Below, in pieces: positions 16,941-25,562 of a stretch of 64,000 nucleotides of DNA. The translations under genes and the position numbers were made by a program. Every line of letters starts with the position of its first letter. Positions within the stretch are counted from its first letter, which is position 1. Source of the DNA: Promethearchaeota archaeon (lineage in GTDB: Archaea > Asgardarchaeota > Lokiarchaeia > Sigyniarchaeales > SOKP01); the NCBI GenBank assembly GCA_016840165.1, contig JAEOSU010000027.1, positions 39,549-103,548 of the forward strand. The letters run 5' to 3'. Under the pieces are notes generated by a model. The model did no database searches. It was not told the DNA's origin and saw only the letters and a list, made by a program, of their open reading frames with translations.

Positions 16941-18434
16941 TTAAGATTTTTCTAAATGAAAGATTCCCGAAATAATCATAAATCCCGCACTAATCAACAA
17001 TAATAAACTAATAAAGCTCATATTAAAATCTCCAATTTCAATTAGAGGAACTCCACCAAAATCAATGAAATTAAATATATCACCAATTGCTAAGATAATG
17101 AAGAAGATCCCTACCCCTATTAATATCCCACCAAAAAATTTGGAAAGCCTATAAATTAATGAAAGTGTCTCCAATCGATTAATTCGGCTTTCTTTATCTC
17201 TTATTTCTTCTTCTTGGTTTTCTAATTCGGTTTTCAGTTTCTGAAGGAGAGCTTTTGCATCATTCGTACTCTCATCAATAAGTTCCTTTGATTTTACTAA
17301 TTTTTCATTCTCTTTTTGCATGTCTTCAAATTTTTCTGATAAAGAATTCAATCTCTCCTCTCGTTCGATATATTCATTATTGGTATTTTCAATATTTGCT
17401 TTTAAATCTTCTAAACGTTTTTCATTTACTTCTATTAGATCTTTCTGTTTCTCGATTTGACTTTTTATAGTATCAGATGATTCATTTAAGCTTTGAATTT
17501 TTGATTCCATTTCAATTAATTTCTGCTGTTTTTCAGAAAGCTGAACTTTATATTTAGCAAGTAATTCCTCATAAGTTTCTCTTTGCTCTTCCATCTCTGG
17601 GAATCCTTCTTTATAATCCTGAATTTGTTGTTCAATTAATTTGATCCGTGATTCGCGTTTTTCAATTTGTTCTGTTAATAATTTTTTCTCTTCTTCTTTT
17701 ACCTCTATTTCTTTGTTAGTATGATCTAATTCAAATTTATTTTTTTCAATCGTGGCTTTCATTGTTTCATTTTCTGCTTTTAAGCTTTTAATTTTCTTTT
17801 CTAAGGCTTCAGTCTCTTCTTTTTGATTTTCAATGAGATCATTATTTTCTTGGATATTTTTTTTCAATTTGGAAAGTCCATTCCTAAGTTCTTCTTGAGA
17901 GGTTACTTTTTCTTTTACACTGTCGGTAAGGACTATTAAATCCACTTGTCTTGCTTCGTATGTTTTCACTAACTGTTCATTTTGTTTTAACAGTTCTTTA
18001 TATTCCTCTTCAAGATTTTCTTTACTTTCTTTAATTATATTAAGACTCTCTTCTAGATTCTGCATCTCTTTATTTTTCTTATTGTATTTCTCTTCCAAAA
18101 TTCTAGTAGTCTCTTCTAACGCGGATAAATATTCATCTTTAGCATTAACTTTTTTATTAATTGTACCCAGACGCTCTTCTGCTTCAAGAATTTCTTGATT
18201 AATCTCCTCAAGTTCTTTCCTTTCTTTTACTTTAATCTCTTCATCTGAACCATTTTCTTTGATTGTTTCCGAGATGTCTTCTATGCTATTCTCAGAGGTT
18301 CGTATTTTTTTATCTATCATATCTCTAGAATTTTTTGCTTTAGATAAAAATTCTTTATCAACTCTCTCGATATCCTTCTCTAATTTACTGTCTGCTTTAC
18401 TATCCTTCTCTTCTTCTTTTAAATCGTCGGTCAT
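16941..18434 (-). CDS. Long coiled-coil protein with a C-terminal double transmembrane anchor
   Basis: A 497-residue protein. Residues 1-60 are acidic and charged. About 65-415 is a nearly unbroken coiled coil rich in E, K and L (for example LEEKYNKKNKEMQNLEESLN and LEKKIKSLKAENETMKAT). Two hydrophobic segments at about 428-450 and 465-490 place the end in a membrane, with the coil probably on the cytoplasmic side. There is no signal peptide, ATPase head or enzyme motif. The architecture resembles eukaryotic tail-anchored tethers and archaeal SMC-like coils by layout only; homology is not shown. It is separated from the permease operon by 60 nt. Confidence 0.75.
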   Translation of the reverse strand: MTDDLKEEEKDSKADSKLEKDIERVDKEFLSKAKNSRDMIDKKIRTSENSIEDISETIKENGSDEEIKVKERKELEEINQEILEAEERLGTINKKVNAKDEYLSALEETTRILEEKYNKKNKEMQNLEESLNIIKESKENLEEEYKELLKQNEQLVKTYEARQVDLIVLTDSVKEKVTSQEELRNGLSKLKKNIQENNDLIENQKEETEALEKKIKSLKAENETMKATIEKNKFELDHTNKEIEVKEEEKKLLTEQIEKRESRIKLIEQQIQDYKEGFPEMEEQRETYEELLAKYKVQLSEKQQKLIEMESKIQSLNESSDTIKSQIEKQKDLIEVNEKRLEDLKANIENTNNEYIEREERLNSLSEKFEDMQKENEKLVKSKELIDESTNDAKALLQKLKTELENQEEEIRDKESRINRLETLSLIYRLSKFFGGILIGVGIFFIILAIGDIFNFIDFGGVPLIEIGDFNMSFISLLLLISAGFMIISGIFHLEKS

Positions 18435-18932
18435 TTCATTATATTTGTATTGAATTGGTTTTAATTTTTATTAAATAGGAAGTAGTATTAGAAATTTAAA
18501 GTTTAATTTTTATTTAAATATGAAAAATAATTTTGCTTTTGTACAAATATGCTTTTAATAAAATCAATTAATATTTTATTATTCATCGATTACACTTCCT
18601 TAGTAAATATACGTAATTAATATTTTTAAGCTTTTGACATTTTCTTTCAATTCATAAGTTAGGGTAAAAATTTAAACGATAGATTTAAATATGAGTATGA
18701 CTTGGAAAAAAATTTTATTATGATTTCATTCTATAAAAATTTGAATGATATTAAATCGTTAAAAGAGTAAATATATCATATAGTTGAGAGTAAATAAATT
18801 TTCGCTCAAAAAATAATCATGGAAAACATTATCAATTTGGCTTAGCATATTTGTCAGGTTTTTCATCAAAATTTTCATACGTTGCTCTAGGATCCGATAT
18901 ACCTAACTAATTTAAGGGATTTTTTCTTGTTT
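18435..18932. other. About 500-bp gene-free interval
   Basis: Extremely AT-rich, with many stop codons in all frames. I see no RNA gene or repeat. The only protein-like stretch is a 24-codon minus-strand fragment at 18832-18906 reading LGISDPRATYENFDEKPDKY then AKPN and TGA. It is preceded by an in-frame TAG and has no start codon. It could be the end of a decayed gene. The interval also carries the upstream region of the 16941-18434 gene. Confidence 0.4.
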
Positions 18933-20411
18933 TTAGTTTTCTTTGAATAGTTTTATTTGTATAAATATATCGAGAGTCCTTGGACCGAAAGTGGCTAATA
19001 TGTAAAAATTTTCCCTTGAGCCGAGTTCTAATTTTCGATTTCTGATAGGAATTACTATCTGCTTAGATCCGTAAGTGCTAGCGATTCTATGATCAGGGTG
19101 ATTAAAATCAGGGCGATTTTCTTTTGCGAAAACAGTATGCATATAATCAGAGCTATCTTTTGTACTTAATTCTGCAAAGTAATAATGTAAATCAAGATAG
19201 TTACCTATTTCATGCTCATTTATGATTAGTGTAGTTGTTGTATGGTAGGAACGTAAAAGTATTTCCCCATCGTTTAATTCTGGATATTTTTTTATGGTTT
19301 TATCAAAGATATTTTTAATGATATCAGTCAAAAAGAGTAACTGAGTAATACTATAACTTCTTAATTTTATTATGTGAGTAGATATGATTTGATTTTTATA
19401 GAATTTGTCAGAACTTTCTTTTATATTTAGAAAGGTATTAGAGGTTAGCTTATAAATAGGTTTGAATATGGTAGCATTCAATCGGTTTATATTTCGAAAT
19501 GTCCAAGTTCTTAATAAGTTTTTTTGAGTAAATTTTAATTGATCCGTTGCTTCTATAAAACCTCTTACCATTTGAGAGATCTCTAATGTTGGAGTAGCAC
19601 TCCCAATTGAAATTCTATGCCAGAAATTTTGAATAAAACCTTGTATTTTAAATATTTTAATAAATGTTTCAGTTGGAGTCATTCCTCCAATATATCTTGG
19701 GTCAATTTCTATCCAAAAATTAGTATTTTTTTTTAATCGGTCCACAATACTTTCCATTTGTCCATAACTGAGACCGCTAAGTATAATGTTATTCCTAGAA
19801 TAACTTGATATAAAACTCTCGATTTTTTCTAGTGTTACAAATTCAGAATAATTATCAGGAATGCTTAAATTACACATTTCTAATTTAATAAAAAGAGCCT
19901 TTTTACGACAATATTTCATCATATTGACTAATTGCTGATTATTCGGATTATTTAAATCTAATTTAGTAAGGGAAGGATATATTGCAACTCCACAAACTGG
20001 GATTTGTTCTTGAATTTTCCCAATTTTATTTATAATATTTTGTTCTTTTGATTTTTCAGAAAGATCGAATGAAAGAATACCTTTAAAAATAGTTGGTTCT
20101 CTTTTTACCACTTCAACAACGTCCGAATTCGAGATTCCGTATGATTTTCCAGTATCCATAGCCTGGATAAGCCCTAAATGGATATCAGAACAATTTAACT
20201 CTATTTTTTCATCTTCAATACTTATCTTTCTAGTATAAAATAGAAAATTTCCCGAATCATCTTTTAATTTTAAAAGATTTTTAAGAGGAAGGGAATTTTC
20301 TATATCAGAAAAAATAGGCCATATTAAACTATCGATTTTACTATAGGAAAATGCATTACCATATTTATCTCCAAAAATGCATGTAAAATCAGGTTGATAT
20401 AATCTTTCCAT
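18933..20411 (-). CDS. Amidohydrolase-like TIM barrel fused to a YjbQ (UPF0047) domain
   Basis: A two-domain protein of 492 residues from the ATG at 20411; a TTG three codons upstream is also possible. Residues about 45-345 look like an amidohydrolase_2 barrel (FKGILSFDLSEKS, CGVAIYPSLTKLDLNNPN, FWIEIDPRY, RISIGSATPTLEISQMVRGF, NINRLNATIF), but the usual His metal ligands are not evident. Residues about 365-495 match the YjbQ family: SYHTTTTLIINE, YMHTVFAKENRPDFNHPDHR, IASTYGSKQIVIPIRNRKLE and LGSRENFYILATFGPRTLDI. YjbQ has been given a thiamine-phosphate-synthase-like activity, but its physiological role is unclear. Divergent from the metallophosphatase gene. Confidence 0.75.
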   Translation of the reverse strand: MERLYQPDFTCIFGDKYGNAFSYSKIDSLIWPIFSDIENSLPLKNLLKLKDDSGNFLFYTRKISIEDEKIELNCSDIHLGLIQAMDTGKSYGISNSDVVEVVKREPTIFKGILSFDLSEKSKEQNIINKIGKIQEQIPVCGVAIYPSLTKLDLNNPNNQQLVNMMKYCRKKALFIKLEMCNLSIPDNYSEFVTLEKIESFISSYSRNNIILSGLSYGQMESIVDRLKKNTNFWIEIDPRYIGGMTPTETFIKIFKIQGFIQNFWHRISIGSATPTLEISQMVRGFIEATDQLKFTQKNLLRTWTFRNINRLNATIFKPIYKLTSNTFLNIKESSDKFYKNQIISTHIIKLRSYSITQLLFLTDIIKNIFDKTIKKYPELNDGEILLRSYHTTTTLIINEHEIGNYLDLHYYFAELSTKDSSDYMHTVFAKENRPDFNHPDHRIASTYGSKQIVIPIRNRKLELGSRENFYILATFGPRTLDIFIQIKLFKEN

Positions 20412-20523
20412 GATAATCAATCCATTGAAATTTAATAAAATTTAGATATATTAATTTAATTACGATAATAAAATAATAATTATAAATTTACTTTCAACTA
20501 AATCTCCACCGAATTTTGGTATC

Positions 20524-22509
20524 ATGCTTAATCTCGAACAAGGAATATTCCCTATCATAATAAAACCAAACTTGGGTCAACCAATATTAATCAATTTAAG
20601 AGAATATCGTGATATGGATGGTCTTCTTATTAGTAACATAACGTTTGATGCGATTATAATTACATTGCCAGATTATCCAACCCAAAAAATATTAGAATCA
20701 TTTTATTCAAACCTTTTTATCCAGGTAATTTTAAAGGATGAGGGAGAGTTTTCAGAAAGAAGAGGAGAGAAAATAGGATTACAACCAATTGAAATTGAAA
20801 AGTTAGAGGAGTTTGATTTTAATAAGGTAAAACTTTTAGAAGAAGAAAATGGTATAGTCTGGGATATTTATAATTCTTTACTCGAGGTAGAAGAAGTCTT
20901 TGGAAAACGGAAAGAGTTGCATAAGATCACCTTCAAAATTGAAAATGTTAATATTATTGAACATTTAATGAAATCTTTAAAGAGAGATTTTTTATTATTT
21001 GATCTCGTTCATGACATCCCAAATATGATGGAATCCAAAATAAATTATCATAGTATTGCTATTTATGATAAATTATGGAATAATTTTAATTTCATCCATT
21101 CCACCGATTTTCATATTGCTCGTAGAAATGATTTTATAATTAATTTTATGAAAAATAAAGTAAAAATCAAAGTAAAGAATCGTGCTAAGCATCCAAAAAA
21201 GTCGAAGAAAGTTGATGATTTCATCCTTAATCGAAAGTTTGAATATAAAATAGGATTTCAAGAAGATAAGTTGGATGAAATAAAAAAGGGAAAACTAAAT
21301 TTTAACTACAGTCTTAGAAAATTAATTGATTTTATAAATCAGCGAGTTTCTAATAATGAATTAGATTTTGTTCTGATGACAGGAGATTTAATTGACTATC
21401 TTAATATAGCACGCGGAAATTATCAATATAAAAATAATATTGAAGTATTTCTGGATATTTTACTCGGAAGAAATAGAGGATTAGATAAACCTCCTTACTT
21501 AGGAAAAGACGAAGAATTCATTAACAAAAAAGAGATTTTAGCACCAATATTTACTACCGCCGGAAACCATGACTATAGAAGCAATCATTATGGAATGAGA
21601 TTTGGACAAATTCATAATATTTTCGGGATGACTCATTCAGATATAAAGGGATATTATGATATTAAGTTTTTTAACTATTTCACAGCATTACGCTCTCGGC
21701 TTAAATATTTGAAAGACTATTTCAGATATATTAATCCAAATCTTAATTATCAATTGAATATCGGTAATTCATATAGTTTTATCTTTCTCGATACAGGAGA
21801 GGATTCCATAGCAGATTTACATGATCTTCTAAAAGGGGGACCTAGCACTAAGGGAATTAAAGATTATCAAATAGATCTGCTTCGAGCCTATATTAAACTA
21901 AGCTATGATAAAAAAATTGTTATTATTATGCATACTCCTCCCATAGCCCCAAACTTAACATATAAGAAAAGAAAGAAATTTGCTAAGCAATTTGGAGTGA
22001 AAAATAAAGATTTAAAATGGGATCATTTCTATGAAGAAAATCTAAGAAAATTTAATGAAACAGGAAGGTTGGATCAGATTTTAAATATGAAATACCAAAC
22101 CATTATGTACAATTGGAGCACAATTCTCAAAATCTTTACGGGTTCTGACAAGGAGATTAGAAGGAAAGTAGATATTGTTGCCTGTGGACATACTCATACA
22201 TTAAGAGAATATCGGCTTAAAGAAGCAAAAGAGACGGAGATAATTAACTTTGGTTTCTGGCTATTCCCTATCTATATCAAAATTCCCTGTGAAATGTACA
22301 CATCAAATTATAGTGAAAAATTTAGTGAATTTACTGAAGATGAATTTAAGATCTGGTTTGATGTTAATAAACCATTCATATTCCAAACACAAGCAACCGG
22401 TCCAATCTCGGCTAAAAGTAAATTTAAACCTCCTGGTTTTCGTTTCTTCAAAGTTAAAGATAATCAAGTCGTATCTGCAGATATATATTCAATCCATTTA
22501 AAGTACTAG
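20524..22509 (+). CDS. Large calcineurin-like metallophosphatase
   Basis: A 661-residue protein with a metallophosphoesterase core in the middle. The five motif blocks are visible: HSTDFHIAR near residue 192, MTGDLIDYL near 287, TTAGNHDYR near 347, IIMHTPP near 469 and CGHTHTLREY near 555. These bind a dinuclear metal site. Long insertions between blocks and a 190-residue N-terminal domain (LGQPILINLREYRDMDGLLI and on) make it far larger than a typical 250-350 residue enzyme. The substrate is unknown. It shares the 103-nt divergent promoter region with the amidohydrolase/YjbQ fusion, so a functional link is possible. Confidence 0.85.
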   Translation: MLNLEQGIFPIIIKPNLGQPILINLREYRDMDGLLISNITFDAIIITLPDYPTQKILESFYSNLFIQVILKDEGEFSERRGEKIGLQPIEIEKLEEFDFNKVKLLEEENGIVWDIYNSLLEVEEVFGKRKELHKITFKIENVNIIEHLMKSLKRDFLLFDLVHDIPNMMESKINYHSIAIYDKLWNNFNFIHSTDFHIARRNDFIINFMKNKVKIKVKNRAKHPKKSKKVDDFILNRKFEYKIGFQEDKLDEIKKGKLNFNYSLRKLIDFINQRVSNNELDFVLMTGDLIDYLNIARGNYQYKNNIEVFLDILLGRNRGLDKPPYLGKDEEFINKKEILAPIFTTAGNHDYRSNHYGMRFGQIHNIFGMTHSDIKGYYDIKFFNYFTALRSRLKYLKDYFRYINPNLNYQLNIGNSYSFIFLDTGEDSIADLHDLLKGGPSTKGIKDYQIDLLRAYIKLSYDKKIVIIMHTPPIAPNLTYKKRKKFAKQFGVKNKDLKWDHFYEENLRKFNETGRLDQILNMKYQTIMYNWSTILKIFTGSDKEIRRKVDIVACGHTHTLREYRLKEAKETEIINFGFWLFPIYIKIPCEMYTSNYSEKFSEFTEDEFKIWFDVNKPFIFQTQATGPISAKSKFKPPGFRFFKVKDNQVVSADIYSIHLKY

Positions 22510-22525
22510 CACTATTTCTTATTAT

Positions 22526-23485
22526 TTATGACTTTTTCATAAATTCTAAAACTTGTTCGTAGGATGTATCGGGCATTGGACCAAAATGGGTCACTTTTAG
22601 CGCACCTACAGCATTTGAAAAGCGAGCAACATCCAATAGATCGTTTCCAGCTAAATAAGCAACGATAAATGCGCCCCCAAAGCAGTCTCCTGCACCGGTT
22701 GGATCGATCTCTTCCACAGTATAACTCGATACATGGATAGGATCGCTTTTTTCTTTCGTATAAATAGTACAACCATTTTTTCCTTCTTTAAGAATAATAA
22801 GTGGAATATTTCTTTTTAAGAAATATTGGCAAGCCTCTTCAGGACTTTGTTTTTGGGCTAACATCATAGCTTCTTCTACACTAGGCAATAAGATATCTGT
22901 ATGTTTTAGGACAGGGTCGCAAATTTTTAAAATTTCCCTAATATTTAGCATTTCTGGACGCAAATTGGGATCAAAAGAGATAATAACTTTTGGATTCACT
23001 TCTCTCGCTATTTTTATTGCCTCATAACATGCATCACGGGAGCTAGAACTAATTGCTAGGCTACTGCCCATTATATGAAGTACTTTTACTTTAGAAAAAT
23101 ATAGTTGCTTTAGATCATCAACTGAAAGATCTCCAGCAGCTCCAGGCGCAAATATGAATTTTCGAGAACCATTAGAATTATATTGATTAAATGCAATTCC
23201 TGTTGTTTTCTGTTTATCAATTCGGATTTGAGAGATATCAACTCCATCTAATTTAAGTTTATTTAAAATACTTTCTCCAAATTCATCATTTCCTACAACA
23301 CCAATGCACCCCGTAGAAAATTTAAAAGGTTTTGACATTCGTGCAGCTGAATCTATAAAGATAGCTGGGGCTCCACTTGGATATGGTCCTCGATAGAATT
23401 CACCCACTACACCATGGGGAGTATCTACATCTCCACGCATAATTTCAACTAATAATTCTCCAAATGAAATAATATCTGGTGGCAT
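22526..23485 (-). CDS. PfkB-family sugar kinase (fructokinase or 2-keto-3-deoxygluconate kinase type)
   Basis: A 319-residue ribokinase-like kinase. It has FGELLVEIMRGDVDTPHG, the N-terminal PfkB signature region (FSTGCIGVVGNDEFGESIL), DILLPSVEEAMML, LIILKEGKNGCTIYTK, and the catalytic/anion-hole motif DPTGAGDCFGGAFI with the base Asp. Length and order match KdgK and fructokinases. The exact sugar cannot be read from the sequence. There is no adjacent aldolase or dehydrogenase. It converges with the metallophosphatase gene. Confidence 0.9.
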   Translation of the reverse strand: MPPDIISFGELLVEIMRGDVDTPHGVVGEFYRGPYPSGAPAIFIDSAARMSKPFKFSTGCIGVVGNDEFGESILNKLKLDGVDISQIRIDKQKTTGIAFNQYNSNGSRKFIFAPGAAGDLSVDDLKQLYFSKVKVLHIMGSSLAISSSSRDACYEAIKIAREVNPKVIISFDPNLRPEMLNIREILKICDPVLKHTDILLPSVEEAMMLAQKQSPEEACQYFLKRNIPLIILKEGKNGCTIYTKEKSDPIHVSSYTVEEIDPTGAGDCFGGAFIVAYLAGNDLLDVARFSNAVGALKVTHFGPMPDTSYEQVLEFMKKS

Positions 23486-23635
23486 AATAAGTATAAGTGA
23501 ATTATAACTTTAATTTCTTCTAAACCAATATAAAAAGTCATTTTGATTCATCTTCTTTTATATTAAAACAAAATAGCTTTAAATTCTCCAAAATTCAATA
23601 TTATATTAAAAATTTATATTTTAAGGGTTTTAAAA

Positions 23636-24670
23636 GTGGTATTAAAGACAAAATTAACATCATTGTTTGGTATTCAACACCCTATAGTCGCAGCACCAAT
23701 GGGACCTTTTTATACTACTAAATTATGTGTAGCAATCTCAGAGGCAGGCGGCTTAGGTGTTTTAAGCCATACTAATCTATTTGGCAAAAGTAGTCTTCAG
23801 GAAATGAAAAAAAATATGGAATATGTAGTGGAACATACAGATAAACCATTTGGTTTTAATATTCGAACCTCAAGACTCCAAATTGACGCACCTACTCTGT
23901 GTAGAGCAATTCCGAAATTTATCAGCAAAAATCCTAAATTAAGAGAGCAATGTTTATATGCAGTTACAAGTGCTGGTACTCCCAAGATGTTTCAGAACAA
24001 TTCATTAAAACGATTAAGAGAAACAGGATCACAAATAAAACACTTTCATGTGGCTCCAGCACTTTGGCTTTCAGATAAGTGTGTGAGTGCAGGAGTTGAT
24101 GGGATAGTGGTAACGGGTTGGGAAGGAGGCGGTCATCAATCTTATGAAAAAATAAGTACTTTGGTACTACTTCAACAGATTAAGCAGAAGCATCCTGACA
24201 TTCCATTAATCGCTTGTGGTGGTTTTTCTACAGGAGAAGGTTTAGCTTCGGCTTTGTCGATTGGAGCGGATGGAATTGCTATGGGATCACGATTTATTGC
24301 ATCAAAAGAAAGTGAATTTCATGAAAAATATAAAAATATTGTTCCGAGTGCTAAAGCAAGCGATACAATATACGTGACGGGAGTTTTAGGACCAATTAGA
24401 TTGTGGAAAAACAATTATTCATTGCATCATGGGGTTATATCAAGTAAAGAAGAAAAACTTGCTGAAGAGAGTGAATTAACCCCTGAAAAAGCATTGGATG
24501 ATCAGAAACACTATGAAATGACTTATGATGGAGACATTGAAGATGGAGCTGTATTACTGGGACAAAGTATAGGCTCTATTGACTCGATTGATAGTTGTAA
24601 AGATATCATCGAGAAAATTGTAAAAGATGCTGAAAATCGTTTACGTGAATCACATGCTCATATTCAATGA
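23636..24670 (+). CDS. Nitronate monooxygenase / FabK-like flavin enzyme
   Basis: A 344-residue FMN-binding TIM barrel of the 2-nitropropane dioxygenase family. The sequence opens with GIQHPIVAAPMGPFYTTKLC and ISEAGGLGVLSH. Later blocks are GFNIRTSR, GIVVTGWEGGGHQSYEKIST, PLIACGGFSTGEGLASALSI and GADGIAMGSRFIASKES (phosphate-binding loop). It uses a GTG start behind AAGGG. The last 90 residues are family-typical but variable. It could oxidise nitronates or reduce enoyl-ACP; with no other fatty-acid genes nearby, the first or an unknown function is more likely. The next gene starts in its stop codon (ATGA). Confidence 0.87.
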   Translation: MVLKTKLTSLFGIQHPIVAAPMGPFYTTKLCVAISEAGGLGVLSHTNLFGKSSLQEMKKNMEYVVEHTDKPFGFNIRTSRLQIDAPTLCRAIPKFISKNPKLREQCLYAVTSAGTPKMFQNNSLKRLRETGSQIKHFHVAPALWLSDKCVSAGVDGIVVTGWEGGGHQSYEKISTLVLLQQIKQKHPDIPLIACGGFSTGEGLASALSIGADGIAMGSRFIASKESEFHEKYKNIVPSAKASDTIYVTGVLGPIRLWKNNYSLHHGVISSKEEKLAEESELTPEKALDDQKHYEMTYDGDIEDGAVLLGQSIGSIDSIDSCKDIIEKIVKDAENRLRESHAHIQ

Positions 24671-24975
24671 GAAAGTATAAAAATTTAATATTTTTCATTT
24701 TTAATTATATAATATACATTTCTTTGAAATCTGTGATGAAGGCTAAAAAAAAAGTAAGTTTGATTAGTGAAATTTTAGATCGGTATGATGAGGGTGTATG
24801 TTTTTACTGTGGAAGTACATTAAATCGAGATTTTGAAGGAGATGATTATGATGAAGGCTATTCTCCTGATTGGTGTCCAAATTGCTGTAAAAATATTGAT
24901 CCTTATGATGATTGGGACCAGGCTTGTCTTGACGCAATTAATAAAGTAATTCATGATGAACCCTTTGAAGCATAA
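24667..24975 (+). CDS. Small zinc-ribbon protein
   Basis: 102 residues if it starts at the ATGA overlap with the upstream flavoenzyme; 79 if it starts at the internal ATG at 24736 (MKAKKKVSLI), where the upstream 23 residues would be lost. The core has CFYCGSTLNRDFEG, an acidic DDYDEGYSPDW linker and CPNCC, a four-Cys zinc site. The N-terminal hydrophobic segment of the long form looks like an artefact of AT-rich DNA, so I favour the short form. Function unknown; the operon position suggests a link to the flavin enzymes on either side. Confidence 0.6.
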   Translation: MRKYKNLIFFIFNYIIYISLKSVMKAKKKVSLISEILDRYDEGVCFYCGSTLNRDFEGDDYDEGYSPDWCPNCCKNIDPYDDWDQACLDAINKVIHDEPFEA

Positions 24976-25013
24976 TGTTAGAATTTTTTGAATTTATAAA
25001 TTAAGGTAATGAT

Positions 25014-25496
25014 ATGACTGAGAATAGAACCCAAATAACTCCATATGAGTATATGGAATATTTTATGCCCGATACCGCCAATTTAGTGTCCATGGGTGCG
25101 GATGGGAAAGTAAATGTTATGGCTTTATTATGGAAAACAATTGGACAACTGTGGATGATCCCCACAATAACTGTTGCAGTATCCCCCTCTCGCTATACAT
25201 TTGAATTGTTAACTAAAGGCGTTCCAGAATTTACGTTGAATATTCCCTCTCCTAAAATTGTAGATTCAGTAAATGTTACTGGATCATTATCTGGCCGTAA
25301 CTTAGATAAAGTTAAGAAGGCAGGTATAGAACTAATAGATGGTGTCAAAACTAAAGTTCCTACCATAAAGGGAAGTTTGTTAAGTTATGAATGTAAAATC
25401 ATCCATACATGTCAATCAGGAAAAATGGCAAGCCATCATCTATTTTTCGGACAAATTTTAGCTGCATTTGCCTCCAATGATCTCATTGAGAAATAA
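25014..25496 (+). CDS. Flavin reductase-like FMN-binding protein
   Basis: A 160-residue split-barrel protein of the flavin reductase-like/FlaRed family. The pattern MPDTANLVSMGADGKVNVMA, TITVAVSPSRYTFELL, EFTLNIPS, NVTGSLSGRNLDKVKKAGIE and LLSYECKIIH is typical of archaeal FMN-dependent ferric or flavin reductases (HpaC-like). The start is an ATG 6 nt after AAGGT. It follows the zinc-ribbon gene by 38 nt and continues the flavoenzyme run. The electron acceptor is unknown. Confidence 0.87.
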   Translation: MTENRTQITPYEYMEYFMPDTANLVSMGADGKVNVMALLWKTIGQLWMIPTITVAVSPSRYTFELLTKGVPEFTLNIPSPKIVDSVNVTGSLSGRNLDKVKKAGIELIDGVKTKVPTIKGSLLSYECKIIHTCQSGKMASHHLFFGQILAAFASNDLIEK

Positions 25497-25551
25497 AATT
25501 GAAGATTAATTTCTTAATAATTTTAGAAATTAATTTTTATGGAACATAAAC

Positions 25552-25556
25552 GAGGT
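25552..25556 (+). promoter_or_regulatory. Shine-Dalgarno GAGGT setting an AUU start for threonine synthase
   Basis: GAGGT is followed by AATTGA (6 nt) and ATT at 25563. An in-frame TGA (25560-25562) sits directly before the ATT, and no ATG, GTG or TTG exists between this point and the internal Met at 25761. The zinc ribbon upstream of that Met can therefore only be translated from ATT. Confidence 0.7.
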
Positions 25557-25562
25557 AATTGA

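Noticed and set aside
22512..22772. 86-residue minus ORF within the sugar kinase
   Set aside because: Overlaps the PfkB gene in another frame; Cys/Arg-rich composition reads like a shadow.
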